The notes beneath the pieces were generated by a model. It saw only the letters and a program-made list of their open reading frames with translations. It was not told the origin of the DNA and ran no database searches. From assembly GCA_012932295.1 (NCBI GenBank), contig JAAONU010000004.1:8007030-8071029 (forward strand): a stretch of 64,000 bases of DNA, given 5' to 3'. Every line of letters begins with the position of its first letter. Within the stretch, counting starts at the first letter, position 1. The translations under genes and the position numbers were made by a program. Positions 25,301 through 40,300 of the stretch are shown piece by piece. This stretch comes from Cyclina sinensis (lineage: Eukaryota; Mollusca; Bivalvia; Venerida; Veneridae).

Positions 25301-28300
25301 TATTCTGTAGAGACATTTTAAGTTAGAATAAACATAACAGGTTTAAAATGGTTTAACAACAGTTGAGTTCCTAATTGAATTAATTCATTAGCTTCTTAAT
25401 GCAAACAAAACATGAACTGTGTGGAGAGTGAGTGGTAACTAATACCTGCTTGGTGATTGGTAGATATTTTTGACCTCCCCCGCTATGTCTTTTGCAGAGT
25501 GCAGTATATGTGGGTTCATTTTTTTTCTGCTTTTGTAGAAGTAATCATTTCTTTAACTGATTAAAGTCAGGAATTTATTTCGTTCACTCATTACTATTTT
25601 TTGTTAATCTTATTTTGCTTTAAAAGTTTTCTTACTGATTCAATATTAATCTTTTTTAAGACTTTCAGAAGATCTAGTAATAGTTAATTAAAAAAATAGT
25701 TCTCTTGAAAATAACAGAAAATTAAAAAAAGATCAGTTGTATAAGACAGATTTATAAGTATATTATTCTTTAATGTAAAAGTACCATTCTGTAAGTTTTT
25801 GTAAAATGTTTTGTGTAGTTGAAATTTTGCATATACATTGTTAAACTTTAAGTCTGAAAAAAGGTATGTAATGCTGTTCTTCATTTTACAGAAAGGTAGA
25901 CAACTGTTGATTGGGGCTGTTGGTAGCTGGTACTGGCAAGGTATGGTATAGACTTTTTAGATACATTTATATTGTGATGTTAAGTAAATTCAAAATATAC
26001 ATTAGCTCCTTAATTTTGAGTCAGTATTTGTTTTGTTAATTGTGTATCAGAACAGTTGTAAACAAAGCTTTCATATAGGACCACAGGCGACTATACAACT
26101 GTGGAACGAATTACCTACTGATATTAAGGCTTCCGCAACTGTGCCAGCTTTTACCAGTGGACTGAACAAGTTTTATAGATTTTAAACATTCAAAATAAAT
26201 GATTAAGTAAGATCTTTAGTAAAATCTTGTTTTCTTTATAATTATCTTTTATCATTTTAATGTTCCTGACATGCGTCAGTATTGACTTTTGGCAGTAATA
26301 AGTTGAAGTTTCAGTATTGCTCAGGCTTTTAGTGGTTTGGGGATGTTCTTTTGTTCTAGATGTATAGTAGATCTCAAGAATTGTATATTTTATAGCTGTG
26401 TAAGGAAGAAATACTCTTATTACAAAAGGATTGCTAATGGATTTGCCAAAAACTGTGAAATAGTTCACTGACCCCAATCATCATCTCTGTAGTATTTTGT
26501 TACTAACAAACCAATTATGATAAGAGATTAAAGATGTTTATCCTTTGAGTGTAGGCAAAAAAACATAATAGTTTATTATTTATTTGTATTATCTGGGGAA
26601 ATAATTTTGATAGTCACTGAATGTAATTGAACAAGCACAAACTGTAAACTGTGTGAAGACAGTGCTCATTGGTTTTTATGGCCTTTGTATCTGAGTGGTT
26701 CGAACTTTGCTAACCAGAGTGACTTGACACTGAGTTGCGATGATACAAGTTCATCTTGCTACCTAGTCCAGATGTCTTTTCACCTTCAGGATATTGATAT
26801 GTACTTTTGATGGGCAATATCTTTAGCAAAATTGAGGTCACATATGTCAAAATCAAAACGAATGCTCGAATGTCTCATGGGACAACTTGCTACCAGTATA
26901 AGATTTCAGGAATTACAGTTTGTCATGTACGCTGCCAAAACTATTGCACCCAGGTCATTTTTTTGTGTAAATAAGGGTAAAAAGAAATATAAGAATTTTG
27001 ATACACTTTTACAGGGCAAGTTTTCAACTTTAACTTTGAAGATGGACCTGGGCGTTACCTAGCAACCAAAGAAGGAAGAGCAAAAGATGACTACTCATAC
27101 ATGGGTAAACTTTTGGTTTATACTCTTCAGTATTGGAGGGGAAAAAAGATATCTTATATCTTTTTAATGTTTCTGATTCAAGTTTTAGTGAATTTTACAA
27201 TCAGAGATGATGGTTAAAATGGCAAATTTCTTAAACAAGGAACAGATTAAAAATGCAGTGTTTTTAAAAAAATATAAACAAACTTATTTGCTTGTAGTAT
27301 TTTGCTAGTTTATTCTGTCTGAACGTTATACTTGAAATTTTAAACGCCCAGTACTTATTCCACATACCGGTAATTACCAGGCTGGCAATTTTACACACAT
27401 ACTTGTACTTTTTTTCCTCTTAAACGTATAAATTTCAATTACATTTTCAGGATTTTCAAGTGCTGTTGGCAATTTTGATTCTGATGACAGAGAAGGTATT
27501 TTTTTGAATGATGCTTAGGAATAGTTTAATTATAATTTACACAATCAAAATAATTAGATCTTAGTTATAAATTAAAACTTATTAAATTTGTCCAAATAAA
27601 AGCGGTTTGAATAAAGAGAATTGAATAGAAGAACAACATGCCATTTCATGTTTTTTGTTTGAAATGTTAATATTTTAGAAATTGAATATTCCTTGCATTT
27701 TTCATCAGTATATTCCTAAATGTTTGTATTCTGCTATAACCTATATTAACCTTATTCAAAATGAATCATGTAAAATAAAGTCACCAGAAATACAGAATTA
27801 ATGACTCCTCAAAAGATCTGTTGTAGAGATACTGTTTCTGTTTTCAGACTATGTTGTTGGGGTACCTAGAGGTCGCCAGTTACTGGGGAAGGTGGTTATA
27901 TACACACAGAATCTAACTATAATAGATACGATCAAAGGGGAACAGGTATGCATCATGTTAAACTCATAGAGACAGAGAAATGCCAATAGTACTAACATAA
28001 GTCGTTACTCACTGGATTAGAATCTCCCTGTAGTCATAATACTTACCTGTAAACAGTAATAGGATGGGAACAAAAATACTGTTGTTGAAAATTATTCATA
28101 GTTCTTGAATACTAAGGCTTGCTACATACTTGAGTGGAATCAAGGCAATGTTAACATTTGGATTTTTATGTTACCAAAATAGTCTATTTATAGTCTGTTT
28201 ATTCACGGTGTAATTACCTCCCTTTATGTAAAAATATGAAGCAAGAGGAAACAGCAAACTCTTATGGAAACTTTTAGTAAAATTCAGCGTGTTGATAGAT

Positions 28301-31300
28301 TGTTAACAGGTCTGACAAGTTTGACTTTACAACAGCCAAATTAATGTATAACTTTAACACTTAATAAAACTTCCTAGTAGTTTTATGTACTGTAAAATCA
28401 AAGAATTTTGTAATTGTTAAGTTTTTTATCAATCACAAAAAATTATGCTCAGCAAATTATTTCTTCCATTAATCTTGCAAACTTATTTTAAAAATTTGAG
28501 CAGTGTGAAAATAAATTATGTTACAGTATAGATGTGAAAACGTAGAACTGAAAAATCTGTCATCAGTTTTTACATTTTACTTTTTCTTTTTCATCAGGAA
28601 TAACTGTAAACCTGTAGCTTTGGAATTGCTGTTTTGTGCAATGAAAAAAAAAATAATAAAGCACCAGACTTATCGCAGTGTTAATGAGAAATCCAAAGCT
28701 TGATGTTTTGAAGAACTATTATGAGATTTTAAGATTAACATAAGATTCATTGTCTGTAGATTTTATAATTATGGTTTTCATAAGTTCCTCATAATAAAAG
28801 AATACAGAGAACTGAAATGTTTTTATACATATGTCTGGGGGATATTTATAGGGTGATGAAAATTTACCTGTGTGAATAAAATATCATAGTAATATTACGT
28901 TTTCTGCCAGACAGCTGTAAATAAAGGCATTTCTAATTAGATTTTTTTCCCCTGTTTGGCATCTTCTGATTGTGGTTGATTTTACGTTCCTTCTAATCTT
29001 TGTACTATTTATGGATGTTCCTCAGTGCGTAAATGATCATCATTTATTATAATCATTATTTATTTAAGTGCATTGTCGATGATTATACTCTTTAAGAAAT
29101 CTTGAGTCTTTGTGTTCTTAAAGAGGCTGTACTCCAGATTTGACATAAAAAATTTTTTTCCATGAATTATATATTTAGATGCCGTAAGATTATAACAACA
29201 TAATATTTTACTTCAAAACTGATTATAAAAGTCAAAATAGAATAAAAAAAATATTTTCGCTCCAGCCTGATTTGAACTCTGGACCCTCATGTTAACAAAA
29301 TATTACCAGCGCTTTTACTGTCACCACCATCGCCGCATGTGATATTACAGATATTTACTTTAAATCTTTATACGATATAGTTATACCATCGCGTTACGGT
29401 ATAGCACTTTGAAAGGGAAAAAAATCAATTTATAATGTAATTATTTGACTTATTTTTTGTCAGTAAGTTATTTTTTAAGCATTAATCATAAATATTACAA
29501 GAAATTTATAATACAAGAAAACTTTCTTTTTTTGTCATCTGGAGCACAGCCCCTTTAACGATTTAAATCAATGGAAGTCAGTAGTAGTTAAAGTACAGTA
29601 TTATTTTTTTCTGTGGAATATAATGTCAGATGTAATTAGAAAAGCTAAAGTGTTGTTAAACTTTTAACTTTACCTCTTTTAGGAATAGAATATTTAAATT
29701 ATTGTGTTTTATAGTTTTTGATGTATAATAAAAGTTGAATTAGCAAAAATCTAACATGTAACGGGGGTTGGGGAGGGGGGGAGGAGATGCGAAAATACAG
29801 TGTTTAAACCTTGTGGAATGTGATGTCATTAACATTAAGGCTGTATTTTTCTTTCACCGGCCAGTTTAAACAAACTGTAGTGAAAAGCATGGTGAACAAC
29901 TGTCACCTGTTTGATTAATTGTTTTTCTGTATTTGCAAATATGAATCTTGTCGAATAGTACTCAAAGTACAGACAAAACAAATTTCAAATTGCTGTCACA
30001 TATCTTGTGTTTTATATATATTGAATCTAAGGATTCTGAGTATTTTGAATAAAGAATGCAGATAGTATAGATTCACCTCTTAAAATATTTCATTTCTGTC
30101 TCGTTTTCAGTTTGCTTCATATTTTGGATATTCAGTGGCTGTCACAGACTTAGACGGAAATGGGTAAGTCTGGCTTTGAGGTAAAATCATATACCGTATT
30201 TATTCCATTAATCGCCCACCCTCTAATAATCACCCAGCCCCCAGTTTTCAGTCTGAAAACGGCCGTTTTTCAGACAAATTCTAGAAAAAACATAGCCTCC
30301 TTTAATCGCCCATCCCCCTTTTCTAAAAAAAATTGGCCTACCTTTCACAGAACAAGTTTCCGTATTTCCTTCTTAATATAAGATCGTACTTCACTCTTTT
30401 TGTCTTTACTGCCATATATTTTGTACGCACATGGTATTTCAATCCCGCGACTTTTCACGAATGTTCCACCGAAGGAGGAGCGCGGCTCTCCGTTAATTTC
30501 GGCAGTTATTTGCAAAATAAGTCCATCCTTATAAAGTTTTGTTAGAGGCTGACAAAGTCCTTCGGGAATATGCCCGACAACAGTTTCACAATTTTTTACA
30601 ATAATGGCACTGTCACTGTGTTCATTTTCCGGTTCTAAAGTGCATTCTAGAATTGTCCCAGCTGGATAAGTTTTCTTATAAGCGTGGTATCCTTTGACAG
30701 CTGATTTTATTGAAACTAACATACACGTTGCCATTGCTTTGTTTAATACACAAACCATGTGTAGCTCTACATGTATTCTGCCTCTTTGGTTCAATTTCCC
30801 GCGTTGCGTCATAAAGGTCAGACAGGTTCATTACAGGAAGCAATAAAACCCTTCATCTATTTAGGCTAAACCAAACTGTTTATTGGCTGAACCATGTGTA
30901 CAATGTTCGCCAAGGCTATGAACTGATCCGACGCAGTCTTACTACGCTTTGCAAAATCGGTTAGCAATTTGTCTGTTTAGTGCGACCGTTTTTGTACCGA
31001 GTGACATGAGAAGCGGCATACATCAAACCTTTATAGTCGCCGCTCTTTACAGTTGTTGAACTAGATTGCGGGAGCGTGATGTTGCCTGTAAAAAGAAAGC
31101 CACACCTTAGGGTAGCTTTAAGCTTCACCTTTGACAGGTGAATCAAAAGGCCTTAGACAAACCATAAAGGCGGAGTCTAAACTTTTTTTTATTAGTGATT
31201 GGCAGTAAACCTTGTTTTCCGATCTTTGACTGGCTGGTTACATCAGCGTTTTGGTTTTGACTTGCTGTCAGTTTCTCTTTGATCTGCCGGTGTGCTACAT

Positions 31301-34300
31301 CACTTGGTTCATAAAAATCCGACACTTTGGATTGATACCGACTTAAAAGGAAATGCCGAATTGCTAAAGAATTTCGCAAAGCGTAGTATTGCTTGTGCTT
31401 TACATTTTTATAACCTCCCAAAATATGACACACAATTTTGCTGGCTTTAACGTGATATGGACCATATTGATACCTACTGCTGTAACCTGCATATTAAACA
31501 GCGAGTGCAGGGAACCACATACTCACTACAGGTACTTCCGGTTTGAATGTAAACAAACATGCAGACGCTGTTTTCATCAGTTTTAAGGAAGGAAAGAAGA
31601 GTAACAAAAACACATTTTTGAGAGTTTTAGAGCTCAGTATTTCCCGAGGACCCTGAATAACTTAACAAGCAGTTAAATTGACAGTAAACCACAGTTTGTT
31701 AACCATTTTACGTCTCCGATAAAAACCTTTGTCTCTAATAATCGCCCACCCCCTACTTTGAGACAAGGTCCGATTCTAATATGCCCGGGCGATTAATGGA
31801 ATAAATACGGTAACCAAATAATACATTTGATAAGAAAGTCTGTTTACTCAAATATCATTCTTAGATGGTAACTTATACAAGGGTTGTTTAGTATTGTATT
31901 TAGAATTTAGTTAGTTCACTTGTTTGTGACCAGAGTAAAACTGTTAAATGAAAATTTTTTTGCAGTTGTATAGTTTCATGAATGAGTTAGTAGAATTCAA
32001 ACAAAATTTATAATAACTAAAATCTTTGATTAAGTTCCTCGCAATACTACTTTTCTTGGACTTTGTTAGCCTTTAGCCATTCCCAACAGATGACAGTGTT
32101 ACATCAGTGGATGGACCTAAGGACAAACTGCCTACAGAAAATGGTTAAAATATATCTGAATCCTTGTTCCTTGAAGGGATAGTGGTTTCCCACGTCTTGA
32201 CGTGTGTAGACCATGACCCGTCTTGACATGTGTAGACCATGACCCGTCTTGACGTGTGTAGACAATGACCCGTCTTGACGTGTGTAGACCATGACCCGTC
32301 TTGACGTGTGTAGACCATGACCCGTCTTGACGTGTGTAGACCATATCCAGTCTGATCATGGTCTGCACTATGTGCTATAAGTCTAAAAAGTTTTAAGTTA
32401 GTACTTCTATAAAATGAATAGTGGGTCAGACTACATTGTCTACAGATGGACAAATTCATTTTAGAAATACAGCCGAGTAAATATGAAAGGTACTGCACCA
32501 TACCTGATGCCCGAAAATTATTATTATTTTTTTTTTTTATCAGAAGCACTTTTATATGCCAATACTTGTCTATGATGTTAGAAGTGTTACAGCTTTATGT
32601 ATGTGTAAACTATGTTCTACACAATATAGAATGTGTTTCTTCCAGTCTTGATGACGTTGTGGTTGGCGCTCCATTATTTTCTGACTACAGTACAGATAAC
32701 TCTTATGAAACCGGCAGAGTTTATATCTTCTATCAAACTGTGAAGGTAAGTCTTGTAATAAAATAATGTTTGGATAAAATTTTACAGTTAACGAAATTAT
32801 TTTACACATCTGCTGTATCTACAGACAATTTTCGTCTATGAAGAATTACATTATTTGCCAACTTTAAGAGTTAATATTGACTTATGTATTTTGTTAATGA
32901 ATTCTGGATGTTTACTTGAAAACAGGATGATGAAAATGGAACAGAGGTATAACTGAATGCACTGTTATCAACATAAAATTATTTCTTTGTAGAATGACTG
33001 CATTGATTTTGTTATAAGAATGTTATTTCATGTTAAAAGAATAATGAATGATTATTATCCTATATCAGTGCTGCACCTTTTATGAAGATTTTTTTTTCTT
33101 CAAGCCTGTATTCAAACTTTTTTTTGGGGGAGGGGGGGGGAAGATTTTCTCTCAGTTGATCATAAGTATTTTCATCAGTTTAGTACATATTTATGTCATA
33201 TTTCCTGCTTACAGCTGAGAAGTTCTTTTTCATGACAGAAAATGATTGCTCGGGGCTTTTGATAAGCTGTGTATTTTCATATTTATGTAAAGTCCTTAAT
33301 TAAAAAAATCACTTTGTGAAACAACCTGTTCTTTGAAAACTTTGCACATAAGTGTTGGCATTCCAAAGAATTGATAAATTGGTATGAGGATGTAACCACT
33401 TAATTAAAATGCTTTTATTAAGAATTAATGAGTAAGGACCAGTTTGTGCCAAAACCTTACCTAGAGCCCCGATTCTGTGTGAAGCAATGAAAGAAAAAAG
33501 AAGTCTAACAATTTTGTATGTCAAACATATCTAGAAATAAGATGCTAACCAAAAGACAGCTTCCCATTATTATACCCCCGCTTCTAAGAAGTGGGGGGTA
33601 TACTGTTTTACCCTTGTCCGTGTGTCCGTCCGTCCGTCCGTCCGTCCGTAACAAATTTCCGTTGCAGTTTTCTCAGCAACTATAACATGCAGAAGCCTGA
33701 TATTTCAAATATTGCCTTATCCTATAGTCTCATATGGTGTAAAGCGATTTTATGCTCCTTGCTCATCTACTTCCTGTTTACCGAATACTTAGATTTTTAC
33801 ACATAGTTGATATGCATTCACAATTTCCGTCACAGTTTTCTCAGCAACTATAAAATGCAGCAGCCAGATATTTTGCATATTGCTTTATCCTATATTCCCA
33901 TATGGTGTAAAGCTATTTTATGCTCCTTGCTCATCTACTTCCTGTTTACTGAATACTTAGAAGTTACCAACACACAGGAAAGGAGGTTCACTTGATCGTG
34001 TTTTTGTGAATAAAGACTTCGATGAATCAGAAATCACAGATGTAATACCTGTTCATTATTCTGACCATTTTCATATCCATCTAGCTGTGCCTTGGATGAA
34101 GTTGTATTAAATTCAGGTAAATACTCGGAAAAATTTGACACTCTTTATACATATGACAAATGCAAATTACATTATGAAAGTCAAATTTCTGATAGCGGGG
34201 GTATCACTAGTGAGCATTAGCTCACAAATTTACTTGTTCACAGCCGCTTGCATGATTACAATACCTTGTTGTTCAGAGACTATCAATCTACTTGCACTTT

Positions 34301-37300
34301 CAAGTCTTTGATTTTTTTGAATTTAGATAAAATCCAGTGAAAATGTGAACACACAAGATCGATTAATTTTTTTCTGTAACATCTTGTATCATAAATTGCA
34401 AGTGCAAAAATTTAAGTCCTTGCCAATGGGCATAGATTATTTGCAATATTTGAAGTCCTTGCCAATGGGCATAGATTTTTCAAATTTAATTTGCTTTGAT
34501 TTTATTGGTAGAATTGTATTATTGCTTTATATAATTTCCTGCTGTTAGTACTTGATACCAAGCTTATAATTTAATAATTATCGCATTGCTGCACTGTTTC
34601 CAGAAGTATTTTCAATTTGATATTTTTTTTCAAGCACATACTATTTATTAAAACAGGCACCCAGTTATTCTTGCAGTTGTTTTATTTGAATTAAAATAAA
34701 TGACTAACAATATGAATGTATTTGCATATTTTTAACTAATGAATTTTTACAGATGGAGACCATATTGAAATACCGTAGATTAGTAAGTGGGGAATTAGTT
34801 GGGGCAGGGTAATAGAAGAACAAATTAGTGAAAATTTCTGAAACTTCATACCTTATTTTATGATAGTATGTTTTAATGATAGTATGTTTTAATGATAGTA
34901 TGTTTTAATGATAGTATGTTTCTGTTGTTTTGTGCACACATTAAAGATTTTCAGTGAAAGATATTAGAAAGGTATAGCAAGAGCCCGGCTGAGTTGGCAT
35001 AATCTTAATATATTATTGATTGATTTTTTTTATCAATATATATTAATAAGCTTCTTTATACATAAAAATTGTTCTTAAAAAAAAACAAGTACCAGTGAAA
35101 AAGAATGATCTTAAAAGCATGGTAGTTTTGTCAGTCTGTTTAACCCTGAAATAGGCAAGGTCAGTCAAAGACAATGGCCTTTTTATCAAGGCTGGTCTTT
35201 TTGTTGAGTTGTCTTCATAGAAGAACTTGTTTCTAAATCCGTAGACACAATATTGCACAGTTCTGTATTATTTACAGAGAGGACTTACACAAAAGAATAA
35301 GGACATTTTAGATGGTCACCATTCGCAGTCTAGGTTTGGTTTGGCGGTCGCCGCTATAGGAGATGTTGACTATGATGGATACAATGGTAATACATTCATA
35401 TTTAATGGCTTCTCTGCTCTGTAATTACTAGTCATTAGGTGTTATTTACTATTGTAATTTATTATATATGTATAATTGTTTCTTTTCTTAATGCCAGTTT
35501 GTTTTGGAAATGCCATGGGAAAACAGCCTGTAAGTTTTACCCATCCAGTTTAAATTGCATTTTTTTTTTATAAAATTGTCGTATTTTTTTCTGTTCGTTA
35601 TGGAATCAGCAGTGGTAAGTAATTGCATACATTATGTAAACTGTACATTTTAATGCAATCAGAACGTAGCCAGTAATGTATTCATTCATGTAAGTCAAAA
35701 CTTCAATGTTTCATCATAAAAGCAATAAAATGATAGGAAGTTGATCCTGGGGTAAAGATTACTCTTGTCGGTTATGTATTTTTGATCCTGGGATAAAGAT
35801 TACTGTTGTTGGTTATGTATTTTTGATCCTGGGGTAAAGATTACTTTGCTGGTTATGTATTTTTGATCCTGGGATAAAGATTACTCTTGTTGGTTATGTA
35901 TTTTTGATCCTGGGGTAAAGATTACTTTGCTGGTTATATATTTTTGAGATTAGACTCAAAGTTCTCATCAGATCAGTAAATGTGCAGCCATTTCAAATGA
36001 TGATGACTCCATTTGTACTAGTAACTGGATTGTCAGTGGAGGTCACTGTCAGTGGAAGTCAAGGAGGGGTTGTGGTCTTACTTAATCAATGAAAACCTGC
36101 AGTATTAACCTTAACTTAAAAAATTTAGTCAGTAGTGCAGATTGACAATTTGTTTCTTTCTGTTGCCAGATATTGCCATAGGTGCTCCGTATGGAGGGGA
36201 AAATGGACATGGGGTGGTCTATATTTATCACGGATCTATGAAGGGAATCATAACAGATGTTCAACAGGTACAGATACCCTTTTTATGCTCCTTCCATGGT
36301 TGAAATTGATTGTAGTAAAACAGTAACTTTAGTAAGATGAAGCCTTTGGGTTTGTATTGCATCATTCAGGGAATAACTGCAAGAGGCAAAGATCATTCTG
36401 TAAAATGATCATTCATGTACTTTTTCTGTGAAATGACTGTCTCTTGGTTACAATGGATTTTTTGCTTAAAAAAAAAAGAATGTGCCAAAAGCCTTTTGTG
36501 ATAAGAATTATAGATACAGTTTCCTCCTTATGTAGCACTTATACTGTTTATGTTGTGTTGTCACAGGCCATCAAGGCCGACGATGTGCTACCAGGTATAG
36601 AGACATTTGGCTGGTCCCTGGCTGGAGGTTTAGATATGGATGAGAACCAGTATCCAGACCTTCTCATTGGTTCACAGGAATCAAATAAAGCAGCATTTCT
36701 CAGGTAATATCCTTAATGGAAATAAAAATTTATTTTCAACAAATGCATTCCTTCACTAGACAGTATCTTAAGTTAATTGTTTGTAGCTAGTTGTTTAATT
36801 TAGAAATTCACAGTGCCATTGGTGCTCAAATCAAAGGATGCTTTAAGTTTGTAGAACTATATTGTTTGCCTTACCTTTTAGATTCTGTGTTTAATGAACA
36901 GGTAAAGTTTGACAGATCTACAATTTAGTTGATTTCATAAACATAAAATGACTTTAAAAAAGTGATGAAATGTTAGTGTTTTTATGTTGTATTAACTAAC
37001 ATTACTGTGGATTTCAGGGCAAGACCTGTTGTCCAGGTGACACCTACTATCAGAATTGACCCTCAGAATATTACCCTGGGACCAGAGACTGAAAACTGTG
37101 TCATAGGAAATAGTAAGCCAGTCAAAGTTACATGGTAAGTTATTTCTATATAAAGCTGATGTAGAAAAGGGTTTCTCTATTGTTGTTCAATCAATAATGT
37201 GGAACAAAATTTGATGAAAAAGTCATTTCCAGTCCAAAAGATAAGATAATCGAAATTAGAGGAAAATATCTTTGAAGAAGTTAAATGTGCTGTTGACGAT

Positions 37301-40300
37301 TAGTGTGTTTTTGTTTTCAATTTTTATTGGATTGCCCTATGCTTTCCGTTCATGCATGTGATATCAGTTCTGTTCTGCGACTGTAAATATAAAATGCTTG
37401 CGTATATCTTTGGTAAAATGGAAACAGATCATTGACATTTTCAAGTAGTTCAGTTATGTTGTTGAACAGTTTTAAATCAGAAAAAGTTAATTCTAGACAA
37501 TATGAGTCATAATAAAGATCAAGCATTTTATAAAAATAATGTCGCATATTATGGACTGTTTGTAAAAATTTGTCACGGTTCTAATAACGTCAAGCCAAAG
37601 GCAGTCATTGTATTATTAACCTTTTAGACACCTTTTCTTTTCTTCACAGTGTCACAGTCTATACTTGCTTACTATACACTGGAATTGGTGTACCAGACAA
37701 GCTCAACTTCAAACTTACGCTCAAATTTGACACTCTGAAGAATGACTCCAGTCGTGTATACTACCTTCACAGAGAGACTGCTCGAACGGAAAGCAAAAAC
37801 ATCGAGGCTTATAAAGACACACAGAAATGTTTCACCTTCTTTGGATATTTGGTGGTAAGATTTAATATTGGAAAGATGTTTCTGAGATACAGAGTTTTTG
37901 AGGGTCCCTAGTAAACTGTTGAGTAGTCACTCAGTCTGCCCTGGCATAAATTATATCCTTTTAAAATGTCTTTAAGTATTTATCTTTGGATAATCAAAAT
38001 GCAGTTTCGTGAAATTACTTAAGATTATATTGGAAATCTTTACCAGTTATTCCGCTTATAAAAATTCATACTGCTGGAAGAACAGACAGCTTGGGAAAGT
38101 GGAGTCATAAGAATAACATACTCTTCTTTTAAATGTTTAAATCAGTCAGAGAAGTTGCTATTAAGGAATGAATAGCAGAGAAAAGGAAATATACTTACAG
38201 CAGTCTTCTAGCTGTTTGATGGAACTAGGGAGACAAAGATGTATTTATTATTGTCGATGATTATGTTGTCCTCAGTCAAAAATTCTCTTCCTTTTTTTCA
38301 GAAAAATGTGAGGGACAAACTGACCCCAATTGTTGCAGATTTCAGCTTTGACATTCTTGAGACAAGAAACAAACGACAGAGTACACCAGAAGTGAAGCCA
38401 ATACTGAACATGCGTATTCCTACAACAGTGAAGGCAGAGGTAAGATCTTGAATATCCCTAGTCCTAAGCATACACAAATAATTGTTTATTATGCCCCCAA
38501 AAAGTGGGAACATATAGCGTTGCACTTGTCCGTCAGTCCGTACGACCCCTACGTCTGTACGTGTGTACGTCCCGAAATTTTGTGAACGCAACTCCTCTTA
38601 AACCGGATGGCAGATTTTGCGTAAACTTTCAGGGATGAACAACCTTAATGTGTAGATGATAGTAAAGGAAGGAATATTTGCTTCGACCAAATTTAACGGA
38701 ATTATGGCCCTTTGTTGATTTTTTCACTATATACCATATAGCCAAATAAATTTGTGTTCGCAACTCCTCATAAACCGGATGGCAGATTTTGCTTAAACTT
38801 TCAGGAATGAACAACCTTAATGTGTAGATGAAAGTAAAGGAAGGAATTTCTGCTGCGACCAAATTTAACGGAATTATGGCCCTTTGTTGATTTTTTTCAC
38901 TATAATTATACCATAAAGTGAAATAAATTTGTGAACGCAGCTCCTCATAAACTGGATGGCAGATTTTGCTTAAACTTTCAGGGATGAACAACCTTAATGT
39001 GTAGATGATAGTAAAGGAAGGAATTTTTGCTTCGACCAAATTTAACAGAATTATGGCCCTTTGTTGATTTTTTCACTATATACCATATAGCCAAATAAAT
39101 TTGTGAACACAACTCCTCTTAAACCGGATGGCAGATTTTGCCTAAACTTTCAGGAATGAATAACCTTAATGTGTAGATGATAGTAAAGGAAGGAATTTTT
39201 GCTGCGACCAAATTTAACGGAATTATGGCCCTTTGTTGATTTTTTCACTATATACCATAAAGTGAAATAAATTTGTGAATGCAGCTCCTCATAAACCGGA
39301 TGGCAGATTTTGCTTAAACTGTCAGGGATGAACAACCTTAATGTGTAGATGATAGTAAAGGAAGGGTAATGTTTTTTACGGGACCCGACACACCTGGGGT
39401 TTCTATACTTTAATCTGTTGTTAACTTTCATGTGTAACATTTTTTAAATTTTACCTGCTTACTTTAATATCAGCAACATGTAATTACTTGTGTATCTCTT
39501 TCTTCGTCTTCGCTAATGTGATTCCTCAAAGTACATAAATATTTACAACATTTTTATGTCAACTATTCAAAGAATAAGGAGGTCTATTGTACTTGCGGGG
39601 TGGCTATCGGGTTAAAGTTTTAGGGCAAGCTTCTCATTTTCACTATTTCTTCCCTTTCTACTGCAGATATTTGGTTCAAACTTGGCCGTAGAATGTGTCA
39701 TTCCATCAAGGCCCATAACTCTGTTAAGCATTTTTATTAGTTACTCCCCTTTTAAGACTTTGAACTAAGAATAGTCAAGCGTGCTGTCCATCCGACAGCC
39801 CTTGTTTCAGTATAAAATATCTTATTTTGAAATAAAAGGACAGCATTAATAATATACAAAACACCTCTATTCATTTGCAACTACAGAAAAAAATTGTTCC
39901 CCACCTAAATTTTACATACAGAATATACATGCTCTTGTTTATGAGCACTTATGCATAGTGGGGGCATCCGTGTCCTATGGACACAGTTCTAGTTTCTCCT
40001 ATATTAACTCTACGGTTTTATGGTACTACATACCAATCAAGCTCTCAGTGTAACACTATTGTATCTCCTTATCTTACATATAGTTACAATAGTCTTGCAT
40101 TGAGTTCTTGAAATGAGATTCCCGATAAGTAGTTACATCTGTTAGGGAACTAATTCACTAATTGACATTTGTATTGGTTTTTGTGGTAAAAATCCAACAG
40201 AGTGTTGTTGCAGAAATACGTATGATTGTTTATGAATGCTCTAGTTTTCGCTACTGTATGATAACTCTGTTGTAAAGATACTATGATAAATATGTCTGAT

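Noticed and set aside
26680..26760. tRNA-Leu/Ser-like head (TATCTGAGTGGTTCGAAC)
   Set aside because: No B-box or clover-leaf could be drawn; too weak to call a SINE.
32104..32549. - strand frames up to 134 codons
   Set aside because: They run through the 26-bp minisatellite and intron sequence.
38629..39440. - strand frames of 96-136 codons
   Set aside because: Tandem modules of the ATGCCCCC element; the same peptides recur in each module and at 12664.
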